Virus record (IMG/VR): IMGVR_UViG_3300009320_000419
Span: 1-36,019 of that record
Strand: one strand, 5' to 3'
From: a virus
DNA: 36,019 nt
Shown here in pieces: positions 23,311 through 34,100 of this stretch. Position 1 is the first letter of the stretch. Each line of letters opens with the position of its first letter. Position numbers and translations under genes: made by a program. The notes below the pieces were generated by a model. The model saw nothing but the letters and a program-made list of their open reading frames with translations. It had not been told where the DNA came from and made no database searches.

Positions 23311-23736
23311 TTAACCTCCAGGAAGCGGAACTTCTAACTTGAGTTCTTGTACCTCCTTAATCTCTTCTGGGTCAAAGAAATTGATGCGGATGAAAAGAAT
23401 CGACGCCTTCTCTGTTAAGTCATCCTGGCTGTCCAACTCGTCCTTATCGGGGTTTATTGTCACCTCGATATCCTCAATGACTACACGAGGTTCCCAAAGC
23501 CGTAACTGCTGATCTAGTAACGCTCTTAATTCGGTGACAAGAAAGGTATCTGCTGGCTCAAACAAAAACCTACGTAGGTCTACACCATAATTCGGCAGCA
23601 TCACCCGCTCGCCCTGGTTCGTAAGAACCAGGGCGAGCATGTCTGACTTGATTTGATCTAAACCTGATTGAGTGTGTAGAAGCCCTCTAGCGTGCGTCTC
23701 AATCGGATATGGTGCCCCTTTGAATCTAGTTGTCAT
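23311..23736 (-). CDS. gp25/gpW-like baseplate wedge protein
   Basis: The protein has 141 residues. The pattern of the GPW/gp25 family is clear: VLTNQGERVMLPNYGVDLRRFLFEP (near 33-57), followed by LRALLDQQLRLWEPRVVIEDIEV with the conserved EPR. The family binds sheath and wedge and starts sheath polymerisation; the T4 protein is 132 residues, so the length is normal. It lies 3 bp after the spike gene and before the J-like gene, the expected place. Confidence 0.93.
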   Translation of the reverse strand: MTTRFKGAPYPIETHARGLLHTQSGLDQIKSDMLALVLTNQGERVMLPNYGVDLRRFLFEPADTFLVTELRALLDQQLRLWEPRVVIEDIEVTINPDKDELDSQDDLTEKASILFIRINFFDPEEIKEVQELKLEVPLPGG

Positions 23737-23739
23737 TTG

Positions 23740-25791
23740 TTATTCTTCTCCCTCCCCAGGACCACACATAGAAGCCGAAGCAAAGACCCTATCGCTCAAC
23801 GACTCAATGCCCCAGTGAATGTAACCTGTCCAAGGACAAGCCCACGGACACTTACCAACGACAATCGGATAAACACACGGCCCTTGATTTGGAACACCAG
23901 CAGCATCGGGACAGTCCCGTCCAGCCGCTAGAATGATGAATTGTTCAGCAAAGTGAAATTCAAGTTCACTAAGGTAGATGTACACTTCTTCGGTGATGTG
24001 GAGATCGTGCTGAGATACATATGTGATCTTTGAGGCTGCTGAACCACAATGGCACATTGGGTCTTCTTTGGAACCAACAATCTCTATCCACTCACACAGG
24101 CTAATGCCGAAGAAGTAGCCGCCACACCGCAAGAACACCAAACCAGGCGACTCTGGGAACTGTTCCTGCATACGGAAAATGTGTGGACCATGACAGTTAT
24201 CTTTATGTGGTGCTAACAACTCAATGAATTGTGTTTGCGTATCTTCCTGCGAATGGTCATCTCGCATCAGTAGTTGCAGACCATATCCAGTTCTCAGTCG
24301 CACGTAAGCCATTTTAGCAGTTGGGCTAGGCGATCCTCGTTCAGATCGGCCAGGGCTTTCTTGCTGCGCTGTAAAGTCCACCATTTCAAAGAGGTGGTTA
24401 GAAGTACTTCGCAGCCTAATATGACGTTCTGGACCTGCGGTACCTCCAGGCAGAGTATCGTCGTTCATCTCAAAGAAATGACCGGTAGCGGTCCAATCCA
24501 AGATACCATTTGGCTCGTATCTGCCTGTAACGGGATGTCGAAATGTACCATCCCTTACACTGGGTTCTCGTTCGGCATCGCCCATTTGCCGCAAATGACC
24601 TGTAGCAGAGACCCATTTGGTTTTCCCGAAGAACTTATCGGTACAGCCAAAATCAAATGGCCGTGTGCCCCGTTCCCAATTTGGCACACCCCTTGGTTCT
24701 TCTACTTCATCATCCGTAACAAAGATGTGGCCGCTAATCGAAGATTGAAATGTACCGGATTGTATCAGTTCACATTTGTTGTTTTGTGGCGTACATGGAC
24801 CACGCCACGGACGAGCTTCGCTTTCGTGTTTGAAAAGGTCGTAAGTACATCTTTCGGTACTGTTTTCGCAATTTTCGAGTTCTTCGTTTCGGCAGGTGCA
24901 AACAACAGCTTGTTGTTCTGCATTTGCTTCCATTGGAGGCCCTTCACCGCATTCAATCCCAGACCCACTGCCTCCACTAGCATTAGGTCCACAGCTACAC
25001 GCCAACGGATTAGCGTGTTGGCCCGCACGGTGCATGTGGTCGTCCCACATTATGAAGCTGTGTCCACAACTTGAACCAATTTCTAGGTGCTTCCATTTAT
25101 GGTTGCAGAAGTAATTGCCATCATCGAACTTGACTCGATGTTTTTGTTCCGTTTTGATCTCATGGAGGTGCGAAGGAACAATCTTGTTTAACGCTTCAGT
25201 ATCTTGCTCAAATGATTGTAGATCGTCAAAGTCTTTGATGTTGTAGTTATAAGTGTTTTGTGGGGGCAACACTTGAGATTCATCGTTTGGCCCAACCCAG
25301 TAACCTTTTCGGTGGCCTTTGTGAATACAATCATATTCCGGGACTTGATAGCCATAATCTGCCGGAGTCCCACGATCCCGATCCCAGATCGTTCCAAAGT
25401 AATAGGCTGCCTCTCGATCTCCTAATTCAAACAAGACTGCAACAGATGACCCGGCTGGGGGAACCCATAATGCGCCGCTGTCGTCGAAGCCTCCTAGCAC
25501 AGAGATAGGCCATGCCCAAGGCAGGTCTTCTACCTTTGTTTCCTTTTCGTGCAAACCCGGCATGTAGAACTTAATCCTACCCTGCGCAAATGGGTCTTGG
25601 GTGCATACACACAGGCCAATTCGCAAACCGTACATAGTTTCAGCTTGTACGTTAGTTGCCCAGTTCTTTTTGAGGTGTGACTGCACAGCCTGCAAGGTAG
25701 AATAACTGAACTCTTTGAAAGCCTCTTCAAGTGACTTCAGCCTCTGGTCGTGTTCGTAAACTCGTTTAATCTGTTCCGCTAACCAACCCAT
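23740..25791 (-). CDS. Baseplate spike/hub protein, gp5/gpV (VgrG-like OB fold)
   Basis: The protein has 683 residues. An N-terminal helix (1-45) is followed by an OB-fold domain at about 54-136 (GLRIGLCVCTQDP, GRIKFYMPGL, WAWPISVLGG, GALWVPPAGSSVAVLFELGD). The later part has repeated GHxFxMxDD-like units (for example TGHFFEMNDD and GHSFIMWDD), common in VgrG/gp5 stems. A Cys/His-rich stretch near 225-345, with many CxC pairs, may bind metal. No lysozyme domain is seen, so this spike probably pierces without the hydrolase of T4 gp5. A C-terminal domain with CPWACPW motifs may form the tip. Confidence 0.85.
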   Translation of the reverse strand: MGWLAEQIKRVYEHDQRLKSLEEAFKEFSYSTLQAVQSHLKKNWATNVQAETMYGLRIGLCVCTQDPFAQGRIKFYMPGLHEKETKVEDLPWAWPISVLGGFDDSGALWVPPAGSSVAVLFELGDREAAYYFGTIWDRDRGTPADYGYQVPEYDCIHKGHRKGYWVGPNDESQVLPPQNTYNYNIKDFDDLQSFEQDTEALNKIVPSHLHEIKTEQKHRVKFDDGNYFCNHKWKHLEIGSSCGHSFIMWDDHMHRAGQHANPLACSCGPNASGGSGSGIECGEGPPMEANAEQQAVVCTCRNEELENCENSTERCTYDLFKHESEARPWRGPCTPQNNKCELIQSGTFQSSISGHIFVTDDEVEEPRGVPNWERGTRPFDFGCTDKFFGKTKWVSATGHLRQMGDAEREPSVRDGTFRHPVTGRYEPNGILDWTATGHFFEMNDDTLPGGTAGPERHIRLRSTSNHLFEMVDFTAQQESPGRSERGSPSPTAKMAYVRLRTGYGLQLLMRDDHSQEDTQTQFIELLAPHKDNCHGPHIFRMQEQFPESPGLVFLRCGGYFFGISLCEWIEIVGSKEDPMCHCGSAASKITYVSQHDLHITEEVYIYLSELEFHFAEQFIILAAGRDCPDAAGVPNQGPCVYPIVVGKCPWACPWTGYIHWGIESLSDRVFASASMCGPGEGEE

Positions 25792-25798
25792 GTGTCCT

Positions 25799-27253
25799 CT
25801 ACGATTGTGGGATGCTCTTCCCGGTTGGATTCTGACCCATATTCAAATCTCGGGCCGCTGTTGCACCAGGCGGCTCTAACCATAGACTTAATGTTGTAGT
25901 ATAGGTACCTTGCCTTATATCATGTGCGATTCTAATAATTCGCCAAGTCTCATTACTGAGTGTTTCATTGCAAGTACTACCAGCTAAATGAGTCCACTCA
26001 GGGCACAACTCTCCAGAAAGATGAAAAGGGTTAACGACAATCAAGGCAACCGTTGAAAATTGCCGTTCAATCGGATTATCGATTGCGGGATCACCCTGAA
26101 TCACCAACTCTGCTTTGACCCCTGGGTGAGTAATAAAAGGAGCATTGGCCCGACCATGTCGCTTGTCGTGCAATCGGAATTTCTTTGCTGATTGTTTGCC
26201 GTAATTCCTAATATGATGTTCTGGTGCACTAGGGTTCATAGTGGTCATACCCGAATTGTGCCCACCCGGTCCTTCATCCTTGAAGTTGCACTCGTCGTCG
26301 TCCTCTTGTTTTTCTCGTTTCGCCGTAACTCTTGAATCAGCAAAACCACCAGTTTTTTGAACCAAGGGGATCGGCCATTTAATCTGAGGCGTAAAACTCA
26401 CTACTGGGCTACAGGCCCCTCCATTAACAATGTAAGTTCCGGCCTGGTTCCAACACTTTGCCTCTTCGGTACATCTAGGTGCGCCGTCTTCCCATGCTAT
26501 TAGAGTAGGGGTAGTTGCGGTATCATCCCACGCAAGGACAACACCTTTATCATTTTGTGTTGTGTATCCTCGTATCCACTTCTTAATAACACCTAATGGG
26601 TTTCGCTGGTCAGATATCCATTTACCTTTAGGGTCGTCCTTCCATTCCCATCTGGTAGTTCCTCCACCATCAACTTTTCGCTTCTGATGATATGATCTGA
26701 TCGGTGGATTGCTCTGTCTTAACAATTGTCGTATTGCCTGTTCAAGAGGCATAGGGTTATTGTCTGAGCCGAAAGTTTTTTGGCTCGACATTGCGTCCGC
26801 TGCTGCATTGAAGAAGTCGGTGCAATGCAATACAAATTTCATCGTTTGCTCGTATTTGATATCCACTGTGTTGAGTAAGAAATTATGCGTGCCGCTTTTC
26901 GGTAATTCACCTCCAGCTTGACAGCTACTACCAACCCAACCCCATTCGCATTGAATTTTGTATTTCTTCTCTCCTTCTGCAAGGTTCACTAAAATCTTCT
27001 CAAAGAACTTGTCGAAAGCACCACCCTCTTCGTCAGTGATCTCAATTTGAATACCAGCACCGTCCATGAAACTGTAATGGAAACTAGTGATGACCGCTGT
27101 GTTGTTGGTGGGATACGACTCATTTCCTACTGTTACTTCCGTCCCCTCTCCAATGATCCTGACCTTCACCCAAGGACCAACTACTTCTGGCTCAATTGGT
27201 TTCTTTAATACACCGCATCGGTATGTGTTCATGCAGCCTGCAAGACATGCCAT
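25799..27253 (-). CDS. Baseplate hub protein, gp27/gpD-like
   Basis: The protein has 484 residues and lies directly between the gp53-like and the spike gene, the usual hub place. The N-terminal 165 residues (VTVGNESYPTNNTAVITSFHYSF, ISMDG-like IQIEITDEEG, YKIQCEWGW, FVLHCTDFFNAAADAM) fit the first tube-like domain of gp27/gpD hub proteins. A middle region of about 190 residues is Cys/Gly/Asn-rich and charged, and the end (WRIIRIAHDIRQGTYTTTLSLWLE) is a typical hub C-terminal strand pair. The assignment rests on position and these features; sequence identity to T4 is not visible. Confidence 0.78.
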   Translation of the reverse strand: MACLAGCMNTYRCGVLKKPIEPEVVGPWVKVRIIGEGTEVTVGNESYPTNNTAVITSFHYSFMDGAGIQIEITDEEGGAFDKFFEKILVNLAEGEKKYKIQCEWGWVGSSCQAGGELPKSGTHNFLLNTVDIKYEQTMKFVLHCTDFFNAAADAMSSQKTFGSDNNPMPLEQAIRQLLRQSNPPIRSYHQKRKVDGGGTTRWEWKDDPKGKWISDQRNPLGVIKKWIRGYTTQNDKGVVLAWDDTATTPTLIAWEDGAPRCTEEAKCWNQAGTYIVNGGACSPVVSFTPQIKWPIPLVQKTGGFADSRVTAKREKQEDDDECNFKDEGPGGHNSGMTTMNPSAPEHHIRNYGKQSAKKFRLHDKRHGRANAPFITHPGVKAELVIQGDPAIDNPIERQFSTVALIVVNPFHLSGELCPEWTHLAGSTCNETLSNETWRIIRIAHDIRQGTYTTTLSLWLEPPGATAARDLNMGQNPTGKSIPQS

Positions 27254-27261
27254 AGTTGCTC

Positions 27262-27591
27262 CTAAATGGTATTATAAGGTTGCGGTATTCTGATGTTGAG
27301 ACCAGTCTTGTAATCAAAGATATCTGAAATGCTGTTAGTTTCTAAGATCAACCACCAATAGTCGACTGTCCCATAAGCTCGAAATGATGTTAGGTCGGGC
27401 CGATATTCTTCACCTGGCGGCACTACAGCGAAACGATCCGAATCCGACGGCTCGAAAGCAGTTCGTTTATATGTTTCAAATGTCAACAACCTATCGCTAC
27501 CATAAAGCAAGACTTGCGAATTAGCATATCGACTAGTTGCTGTAACGAATCTTCTTGCTACAACTTCTGCTTCTTCAACCGAAACTGCCAT
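27262..27591 (-). CDS. gp53-like baseplate wedge protein with LysM-type end
   Basis: The protein has 109 residues. The C-terminal half (GTVDYWWLILETNSISDIFDYKTGLNIRIPQP, near 74-105) matches the LysM-like end of gp53-type wedge proteins, with the W.I...N.I.D....G..IRIP pattern. In T4, gp53 links the wedges; LysM-like domains also occur in tail proteins that bind hub or peptidoglycan. Its ATG overlaps the upstream stop (TAATG) and the hub gene follows 8 bp later. Length is short compared with T4 gp53 (196 residues). Confidence 0.78.
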   Translation of the reverse strand: MAVSVEEAEVVARRFVTATSRYANSQVLLYGSDRLLTFETYKRTAFEPSDSDRFAVVPPGEEYRPDLTSFRAYGTVDYWWLILETNSISDIFDYKTGLNIRIPQPYNTI

Positions 27592-28118
27592 TATTGCCCC
27601 GAACTCATAATTCTTTCTTGGTTTGGTAGATTGCTGCTAGCATAAACGACATGCCACGTGGTGCTGACTTGGAAATAGTACGGCAACATCGTACGCCAGT
27701 CCCAAGCTACGTTCGTTGGGAAAGACACGTTATAGCTTTCCAAAATAACACACAACGGGTCTTTGCCTAATGCATCACCACAGTCAATTTTGCATACTGG
27801 CGGAGGAAGATATGGGTCGCCTCTACGAGGGTAAACAGCACTTTCCAAAGCCCGCAAGTGTTTCAAATTATCAGGTATGTCGTCTTTCTTAGTCACAATG
27901 AAATGTAATTTCATTGTGACTACCCTGTTGTCGCTATGCGAATAGGTTTTGATTGGAAACGACCGCCCGATGATTGTTTGGTCGGCATACGTGGCCTTCT
28001 TCGTATCCGAAATTTCCGGTAAGATTCTGAGGTTAATAGTATGGCCGGGAATGTAAATCTGACACTTGTCAGCAAGTGACTTGAGATCACCACCTGGCGC
28101 ATAAGTGGCTAATGCCAT
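27591..28118 (-). CDS. Tail tube/baseplate adaptor protein
   Basis: The protein has 175 residues. IIGRSFPIKTYSHSDNRVVTMKLHFIV (near 48-74), then LRALESAVYPRRG, PPPVCKIDCG, VILESYNVSF and a closing YYFQVSTTWHVVYA, form the layout of CIS-tube/LysM-adjacent adaptor proteins that cap the tube on the hub. A tube initiator of gp48/gp54 type is an alternative. It is the first gene after the tape measure gene, with a 77-bp gap, and overlaps the gp53-like gene. No enzymatic motif is present. Confidence 0.68.
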   Translation of the reverse strand: MALATYAPGGDLKSLADKCQIYIPGHTINLRILPEISDTKKATYADQTIIGRSFPIKTYSHSDNRVVTMKLHFIVTKKDDIPDNLKHLRALESAVYPRRGDPYLPPPVCKIDCGDALGKDPLCVILESYNVSFPTNVAWDWRTMLPYYFQVSTTWHVVYASSNLPNQERIMSSGQ

Positions 28119-28195
28119 GTACTTCCTCCATGTTTAAGTTAGTATACGAAGAGAAACGTCATCCTGTATTTATGTACTAGATGGCTTATTCCTTA

Positions 28196-31100
28196 CTAGG
28201 TTGGGTTCTTCGTTGCAACTGGTCCCTTGTTGGGGTTTTGGTCGTAGTTACTTACGTTCCATGTGTAGTTCGTTGAGGGACCACGTGCTGCTTTATTAGA
28301 CCGAGGATCACCGGCATCTACTGTTGGTTCATCCTCGTTTGGAACAGCTTGGTTAACCAGGTTAACGAACTTCGTTAGTTGTTCGGCGATAACCGACATT
28401 TGCTGGATCATCGAAGCCGTGTTCTGGCGAACACCGTGCATCTCTCTTACCGTTCCATCTGACCCTGGCTCACCTTTGGCAGCGACTCGATCTTCACGCA
28501 ACTTAGAAACGACTTTTGCTTCAGTTACGCCCTCTCCTGGAACCTTTGGAATCGCTTGTACGGTGACTTCTTTTTCCGGCACCTTTGGAACAGCTTGTAC
28601 CGTAACTTCTTTTTCTCGCCCACCAACTTCGCCCATTTCGGGCACGTGCTTATCAATGATGCGAGAAATGGCCTCTGTTGTTGTCTGCCGGATGTAGGCC
28701 CCATCTTCTTTTTCTTCCGCTTTTGGCGTGACCGTTGCTCGGGCGGCCATGATATCCGCAACAATGTCTTCAGTAGAACGACCATGATAACGTGCGTAAT
28801 CTTCTCGACTGGCGGCAACTGCCCTCTTGTCGGGGCCTTTCATTCCGACAGCATACTTTTCTATGGCGGCTAATTGCTTCGCCCCCATATCCGTTGCCGC
28901 TCTGGAGCGAAAATCTTCTGTTGCCGCTACCTTTCTTGCCGCACCTTTCTCGTGTAAGCGATATTTCTCACCAGCCTCCTTGCCGTATGATCGTATGCCC
29001 GCTTCTTCTGTTTTCGTCTCAATCTTTTTCTTTATCCCGCTAGCTATTCCAGGCATACCCTTACCAACAACCTCGGCTCCCATTCTGGCGGCAGCGCCGA
29101 CAGATGTGCTAACTTCTTCAACAGCGGGGGCTATCTGCTCTGTGATGATCTTCGGATCAAATTGTTTTTCCTTGTAGGCTTTCATTTGGGCAGCGACAAC
29201 CGCATCGTATTTGTCTTTTGGCAATGGCTCGGGTCGACCCGCCGCAGCTTTGGGCTTCGTGACCATCTCAACTGCCTTAGCACCAAGCATACCAGGCAGT
29301 CCAAGTACATCTTTCTTCATAGCACCCATCACAAAGCCGCCAATTTTACCAAACAAACCCTTGGGTTCTTCTTTGGATTCTTCTTTGGTTTTGTCACTTG
29401 GCTTTTCAATGGCAGTATAGAACCTGTCTAGTTCCATAGTTTTCTTTGTAAGCGTCTTCATCAATTCAGGATCAGTAGGGACAACGCCAGCTTCCAATTC
29501 AGCATAAACACCCATACGGTCAGCAGCCTTCGCTAACATGTAAGCCGTCTTGTTACCAGACTGCATAGCCTCGATGAACCTATTAGAACCGCCCGTCATC
29601 AGTTCGCCTATGTCGCTCATCTCTTCTGCTTCTCGTCTCATTCCAACTTTCTTACGAGGAGCTTCTTCTTCCTTTGGCTTTCTCGTAACCATCTCAGTTA
29701 CTTTGGCACCTATCATTCCAATAGGTCCAAGCATACCGACTTTCATAGCTCCCTTCATAACACCGGCTGCCTTGCCAAGCATTCCTTCCGGCTCTATTCT
29801 TCGCATCCTTGCAACTTTCTTACGAGGAGCTTCTTCTTCCTTTGGCTTTCTTGTAATCATTTCGACAGCTTTGCCGATTGCACCGGTTGCTACCAAACCA
29901 GCCGCCTTGCCAGCCAGACCCTTTGGCTCTTCTTTCTCCTTCTTCGCTGTAAATGTCTCAGCGATCTTAACACCTATCATACCAGGAAGCCCAAGCAAAC
30001 CGGCTTTCATAGCTCCTGCCATTAAGCCGCCTATCTTACCAAGTAGATTCCTGGGCTCCTCTTTTGTTGCTCGTTCAATTCGCTCAGCGGGCGCTTCGGT
30101 AGCTTCTTTACGGTCGGTGAATGACTTGTTGGCGTCTTTCCACGCCTCCATAGTGCGTTGCCATTCGGCGACGGTAGCAGCAACTGCAATTTCTTTAGTC
30201 GCCTCTTTGGGTGCCTCGGCAGCTTCCTTCGCAACTACTTGCGTCACTTCTTTGGTAGCCCCTTTACCAGCTTCCGCCATACCTTCTTGGACGCCTTCTT
30301 TGACAGCCTCTTTTATTGTTTTAGGTGGTGGTAGTTCTTTGCTGGTTTCCTTAGCAATGGTCTTGGTAGCTTCCTTCGTGGTCTCTTTCGAGGCTTCTTT
30401 TGTTACTTCCTTTGCAGCATCTGTTGGTACTTCGGCGGCTTCTTTTGTCGCCGCTACAGCGGCTTCTTTTGTGGTCTCTTTTACGTCTTCAGGTTTCTTA
30501 GCAATCTTCTCTATCACCGCAGCACCTGCCATACCGGGAAGGCCAAGCATACCTCCCTTCATGGCCCCTTTGACGTAACCAAACATCTTCCCAAGGAAGC
30601 TCTTTGGTTCTCCTTCTTTTTCTCCTTTGATCTTTTCTGTAACTGTCTCAATAGCTCTGGCACTTAACATACCAGGAGCACCAAGCATACCTCCCTTCAT
30701 AGCCCCTTTAACGTGGCCAAACATCTTTCCAAGCAAGCTCTTAGGTTCTTCTCCTTCTCCCTCCTTCTTTTTCTTGCCAAATAATCCAAAGATACCTTTT
30801 GTGATTGCTCCGAGAGGGCTAATGGAAGCTAAAAGCGTCCTGCCGACTCCAAAGAGACCTTTGGCGATTGCTCCGAGAGGACTAATGTAAGTTAAGAGCG
30901 TCTTGCCGACTTTCATTATGACGCTCTCACCAGTGCCAAACGACTTCTCGCCCGTTGTAACTCCCTCTTCAAAACTGCCAGTTATCTGTGCTGTGCGAGC
31001 ATATTCTTTTGGCACAACCATCTCGCCTTCGTGCAACCAAACCATTCCTTCTTTGGCAATCCCTGCCGTTCCTTCTTGCAGTAACCCAAATGTTGCAACA

Positions 31101-34100
31101 CTCTTAATGCCACCTCTGATTATCTCAGAGAGCGACTTAGACTCAGTTGGAGGCGCTACTGCTGGACCTCCTTCGCCTATCTTTTCTGATCCTGGCTCGG
31201 CCCCTGCTATTTTCTCTCCTACAAATGGAATTTTTCGGATAGCCGCAAGAATCCCTTCAACAAAACCATCAATATAGGACTTTATTGTTTCAAAAGTGCC
31301 AACAATGGTGTCTTTAATAGGCGTCCAGACAGCATCGGCAACTGACTTAATTGTTTCCCAAGTGCCAACAATGGTGTCTTTAATAGGCGTCCAGACATAA
31401 TTGGCAACTGACTTAATTGTTTCCCAAGTGCCAACAATGGTGTCTTTGATTGGCGTCCAAACAGCGCTCGCCACCGCCGCAATAGTATCCCACACGCCAA
31501 GAACGACACCCTTAATAACCTCCCATGTGATCTCCACAGCTTTTCTTAATGGCCAGGTCGCCACCATAACGGCTTTCCAAGCCCCCATTACCACAGCTTT
31601 AATGCCTTTAAGAACTAAACCAACCCCTCGAAGAAGAAGGCGAAAACTTTTGATTACCATGCGAGGGCCAAATGTAATAGTCTTGAAGAATGCTGACACT
31701 ACTTTTCTCGTCGTCTCGACCGTAGTACTAGCCTTCTCGGCTTTATCGGAAACTAACCCCAACCAACGACCAAGTGCCTTCACCTTATCTGTGACCCAAG
31801 TAATTGGCTTAGTCACAGTTGCAAAAGCAGATTTCATCACCTCCCATGTTCCGATAACAGTGGCTTTAATGGGCGTCCAAATAGCGTTTGCAGTTGACTT
31901 GATAGTTTTCCAGGTTCCAACAACAATTTCTTTGATGGGTGTCCAAATGGCAGTTGCGGCTCCTTTAATGGCATCCCATACACCAAGAACAACGCCTTTA
32001 ATGATCTTCCATGTTAAAGTCACAGCTTTTCTAAACGGCCATGTGGCAAACATAATCGCCTTCCATATGCCCGTTACTACCATTTTCATAATCTTGAAGT
32101 TTGTTGCTACGAACTTGAAAAACGTTTTCCAGATAAACTTCTGAACAGCCCACCAACCTTGAATCCCTTTCTTAATCCATCCAAAGAAAGTTCCCCATAC
32201 TTTCTTTTGGATGCCCCACCACAACTTAACCCCTTTGTTGATCCAATCAAAAGCTGTCCTAAATGCTTTTTGTACGCCTTCAATCACTGGCTTCAAAGGA
32301 GCAAATACTGTTTCTAATCCCAACCATTCCCAAATCTTATTAAAGAACTTAGCCAAACCTTTCGTCCATGTCCCATCAGGCCCAAGGTGTTTCTTAAAGA
32401 CTCCGAATGTTAAAGCGTTAAAAGTACCAGTGAAAGAACCTACCGCCCCTGCCGAGGCTTTCATTCCCAGTGTTACTTCTTCTTGCTTAACGCCAAAGAT
32501 TTCAGCGGATTTTTCCATTGCCCTGAATCCACTGACAACACCACTCAAGGGGTTAGGAATATGGGATAGCACCTTTTCAACGCTGTTGAAGTGCTCAATA
32601 ATGTTTTTTCGCAGTGGTGAATCCTTATCAGCGAACACTTTGTAAAGTTCAGCGCCAGCACCTGCGATAGCACCAACAGCAGCGCCTACACCGGTTCCAA
32701 TAACGGGAAAAACAAGAGTACCGATTGCGGCACCACTCATTGCGCCAAATCCAGCAGCGCCTGCAACGCCTAGAGCTTCGTCAGCGGCCGTACCTTTTTC
32801 GATGCCGACCATACCGCTGAACATACTGCCCTTCCTTGCCCCACCTGTAAGGGCACCAAGGACGCCAGCCTCAAGTTTGCCGCCTATACCTTTACCTTTG
32901 AGTAGACCAGTTCCGGCACTTTCTGCTTCCACAACACCTGTTATTGCACCAACAACGGGAGCAAGAAAAGCAAGAGCTTTGCTGCCTACGGCACTAGCAC
33001 CCTTAGCAGCAGTTCCCAACATCTTTGACGCAGGTTCAAGAGTCTTTGATACACTGCCAAGAGCTTTTGATACGGGACTAAGGGCCTTTGAAGCACCACC
33101 AAGAGCTTTACTGCTCCCTGTGAGGCTTTGAGCCGAACTAGTAAGTCTTGTTGCCGAGTCGGCAAGGCGAGCAGTTGCTTTGGTTAAACCGGTGGTAATC
33201 TTTGCGCCAGATTTACCCACTACACCACTACCGGCCCCCTTTGGCAGAGATTTGGCAATTGAACTCCCCATGTGCCCAACATCGGTTGCCATAAAACCAA
33301 CGTCCATTACCTGCGCAGCGCCGGGAATATCATATAGACTAGGACCACCGAGCATCGATGAGATCATATCAGCAGTCATCATAGCCCCAGCGGCTTTACC
33401 CATGCGTCCGCCGCCCATTGGGCGTCGTGCTGCCGTAGGGCGTCGTGCTGCCATAGGACGACGGGCTGGTACCGCTGGGCGGCGAGGTGCAGGTCGACGG
33501 GGGCCTGCTCCACGTGCCATTGGACGGCGGCCTGCCACCGGACGTGGACGTGCAGGTGCTCGGCTACGCATCGTGGGCCGACGACCACCACGCATCCTAC
33601 CACGGCGTCCACGACGACCTACGCCAGGCAGGCCCATGCCTCCCATACCTTGGCGTCGAATAGCACTTTCAATTCTGCTAAGGGCGGTTAATTGCCTCTT
33701 GCCAAGTCGTTCGACATAGATATCATGGACGTAACCACTACCTCGCCTGGCAAGTTGATTCCACAACCTACCTGGCCAACTTTGTTTGCTCTTCCCCCAC
33801 CGATAAATGTCGGAGGCTATCTTCTTTGTTCCCTGTATGGCGTTCTTCACGAAGGTAAAAATAAGAACAGCCTGGCCCAAGATTGTCACGATCACAGCCA
33901 ACGGAGCTAACATAAAGGCAATTTTGGCAAACATACTCCCAAAAGTACTTTGAAGTAGCGTGTGAATCTCTCTAAGGTGATCCTCCATTCGAGTTTGTGG
34001 GTCTTGAAGCTGCTTTAGAAGAGTTGATGAGCGATCCATTGAGCCTTCAACTTGCTGGGTAAAGGTTTGCATCGCTGCTTCGTCACCTTTTGCATAAGCC

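Noticed and set aside
24274-25074. 266-codon plus-strand frame opposite the spike gene
   Set aside because: The minus strand encodes the OB-fold spike with clear motifs; the plus frame has none.
29550-30578. 342-codon plus-strand frame within the tape measure gene
   Set aside because: It is a shadow of the repetitive Lys/Glu/Ala-rich coding of the tape measure gene, with no start signal and low-complexity Ser/Ala/Pro content.
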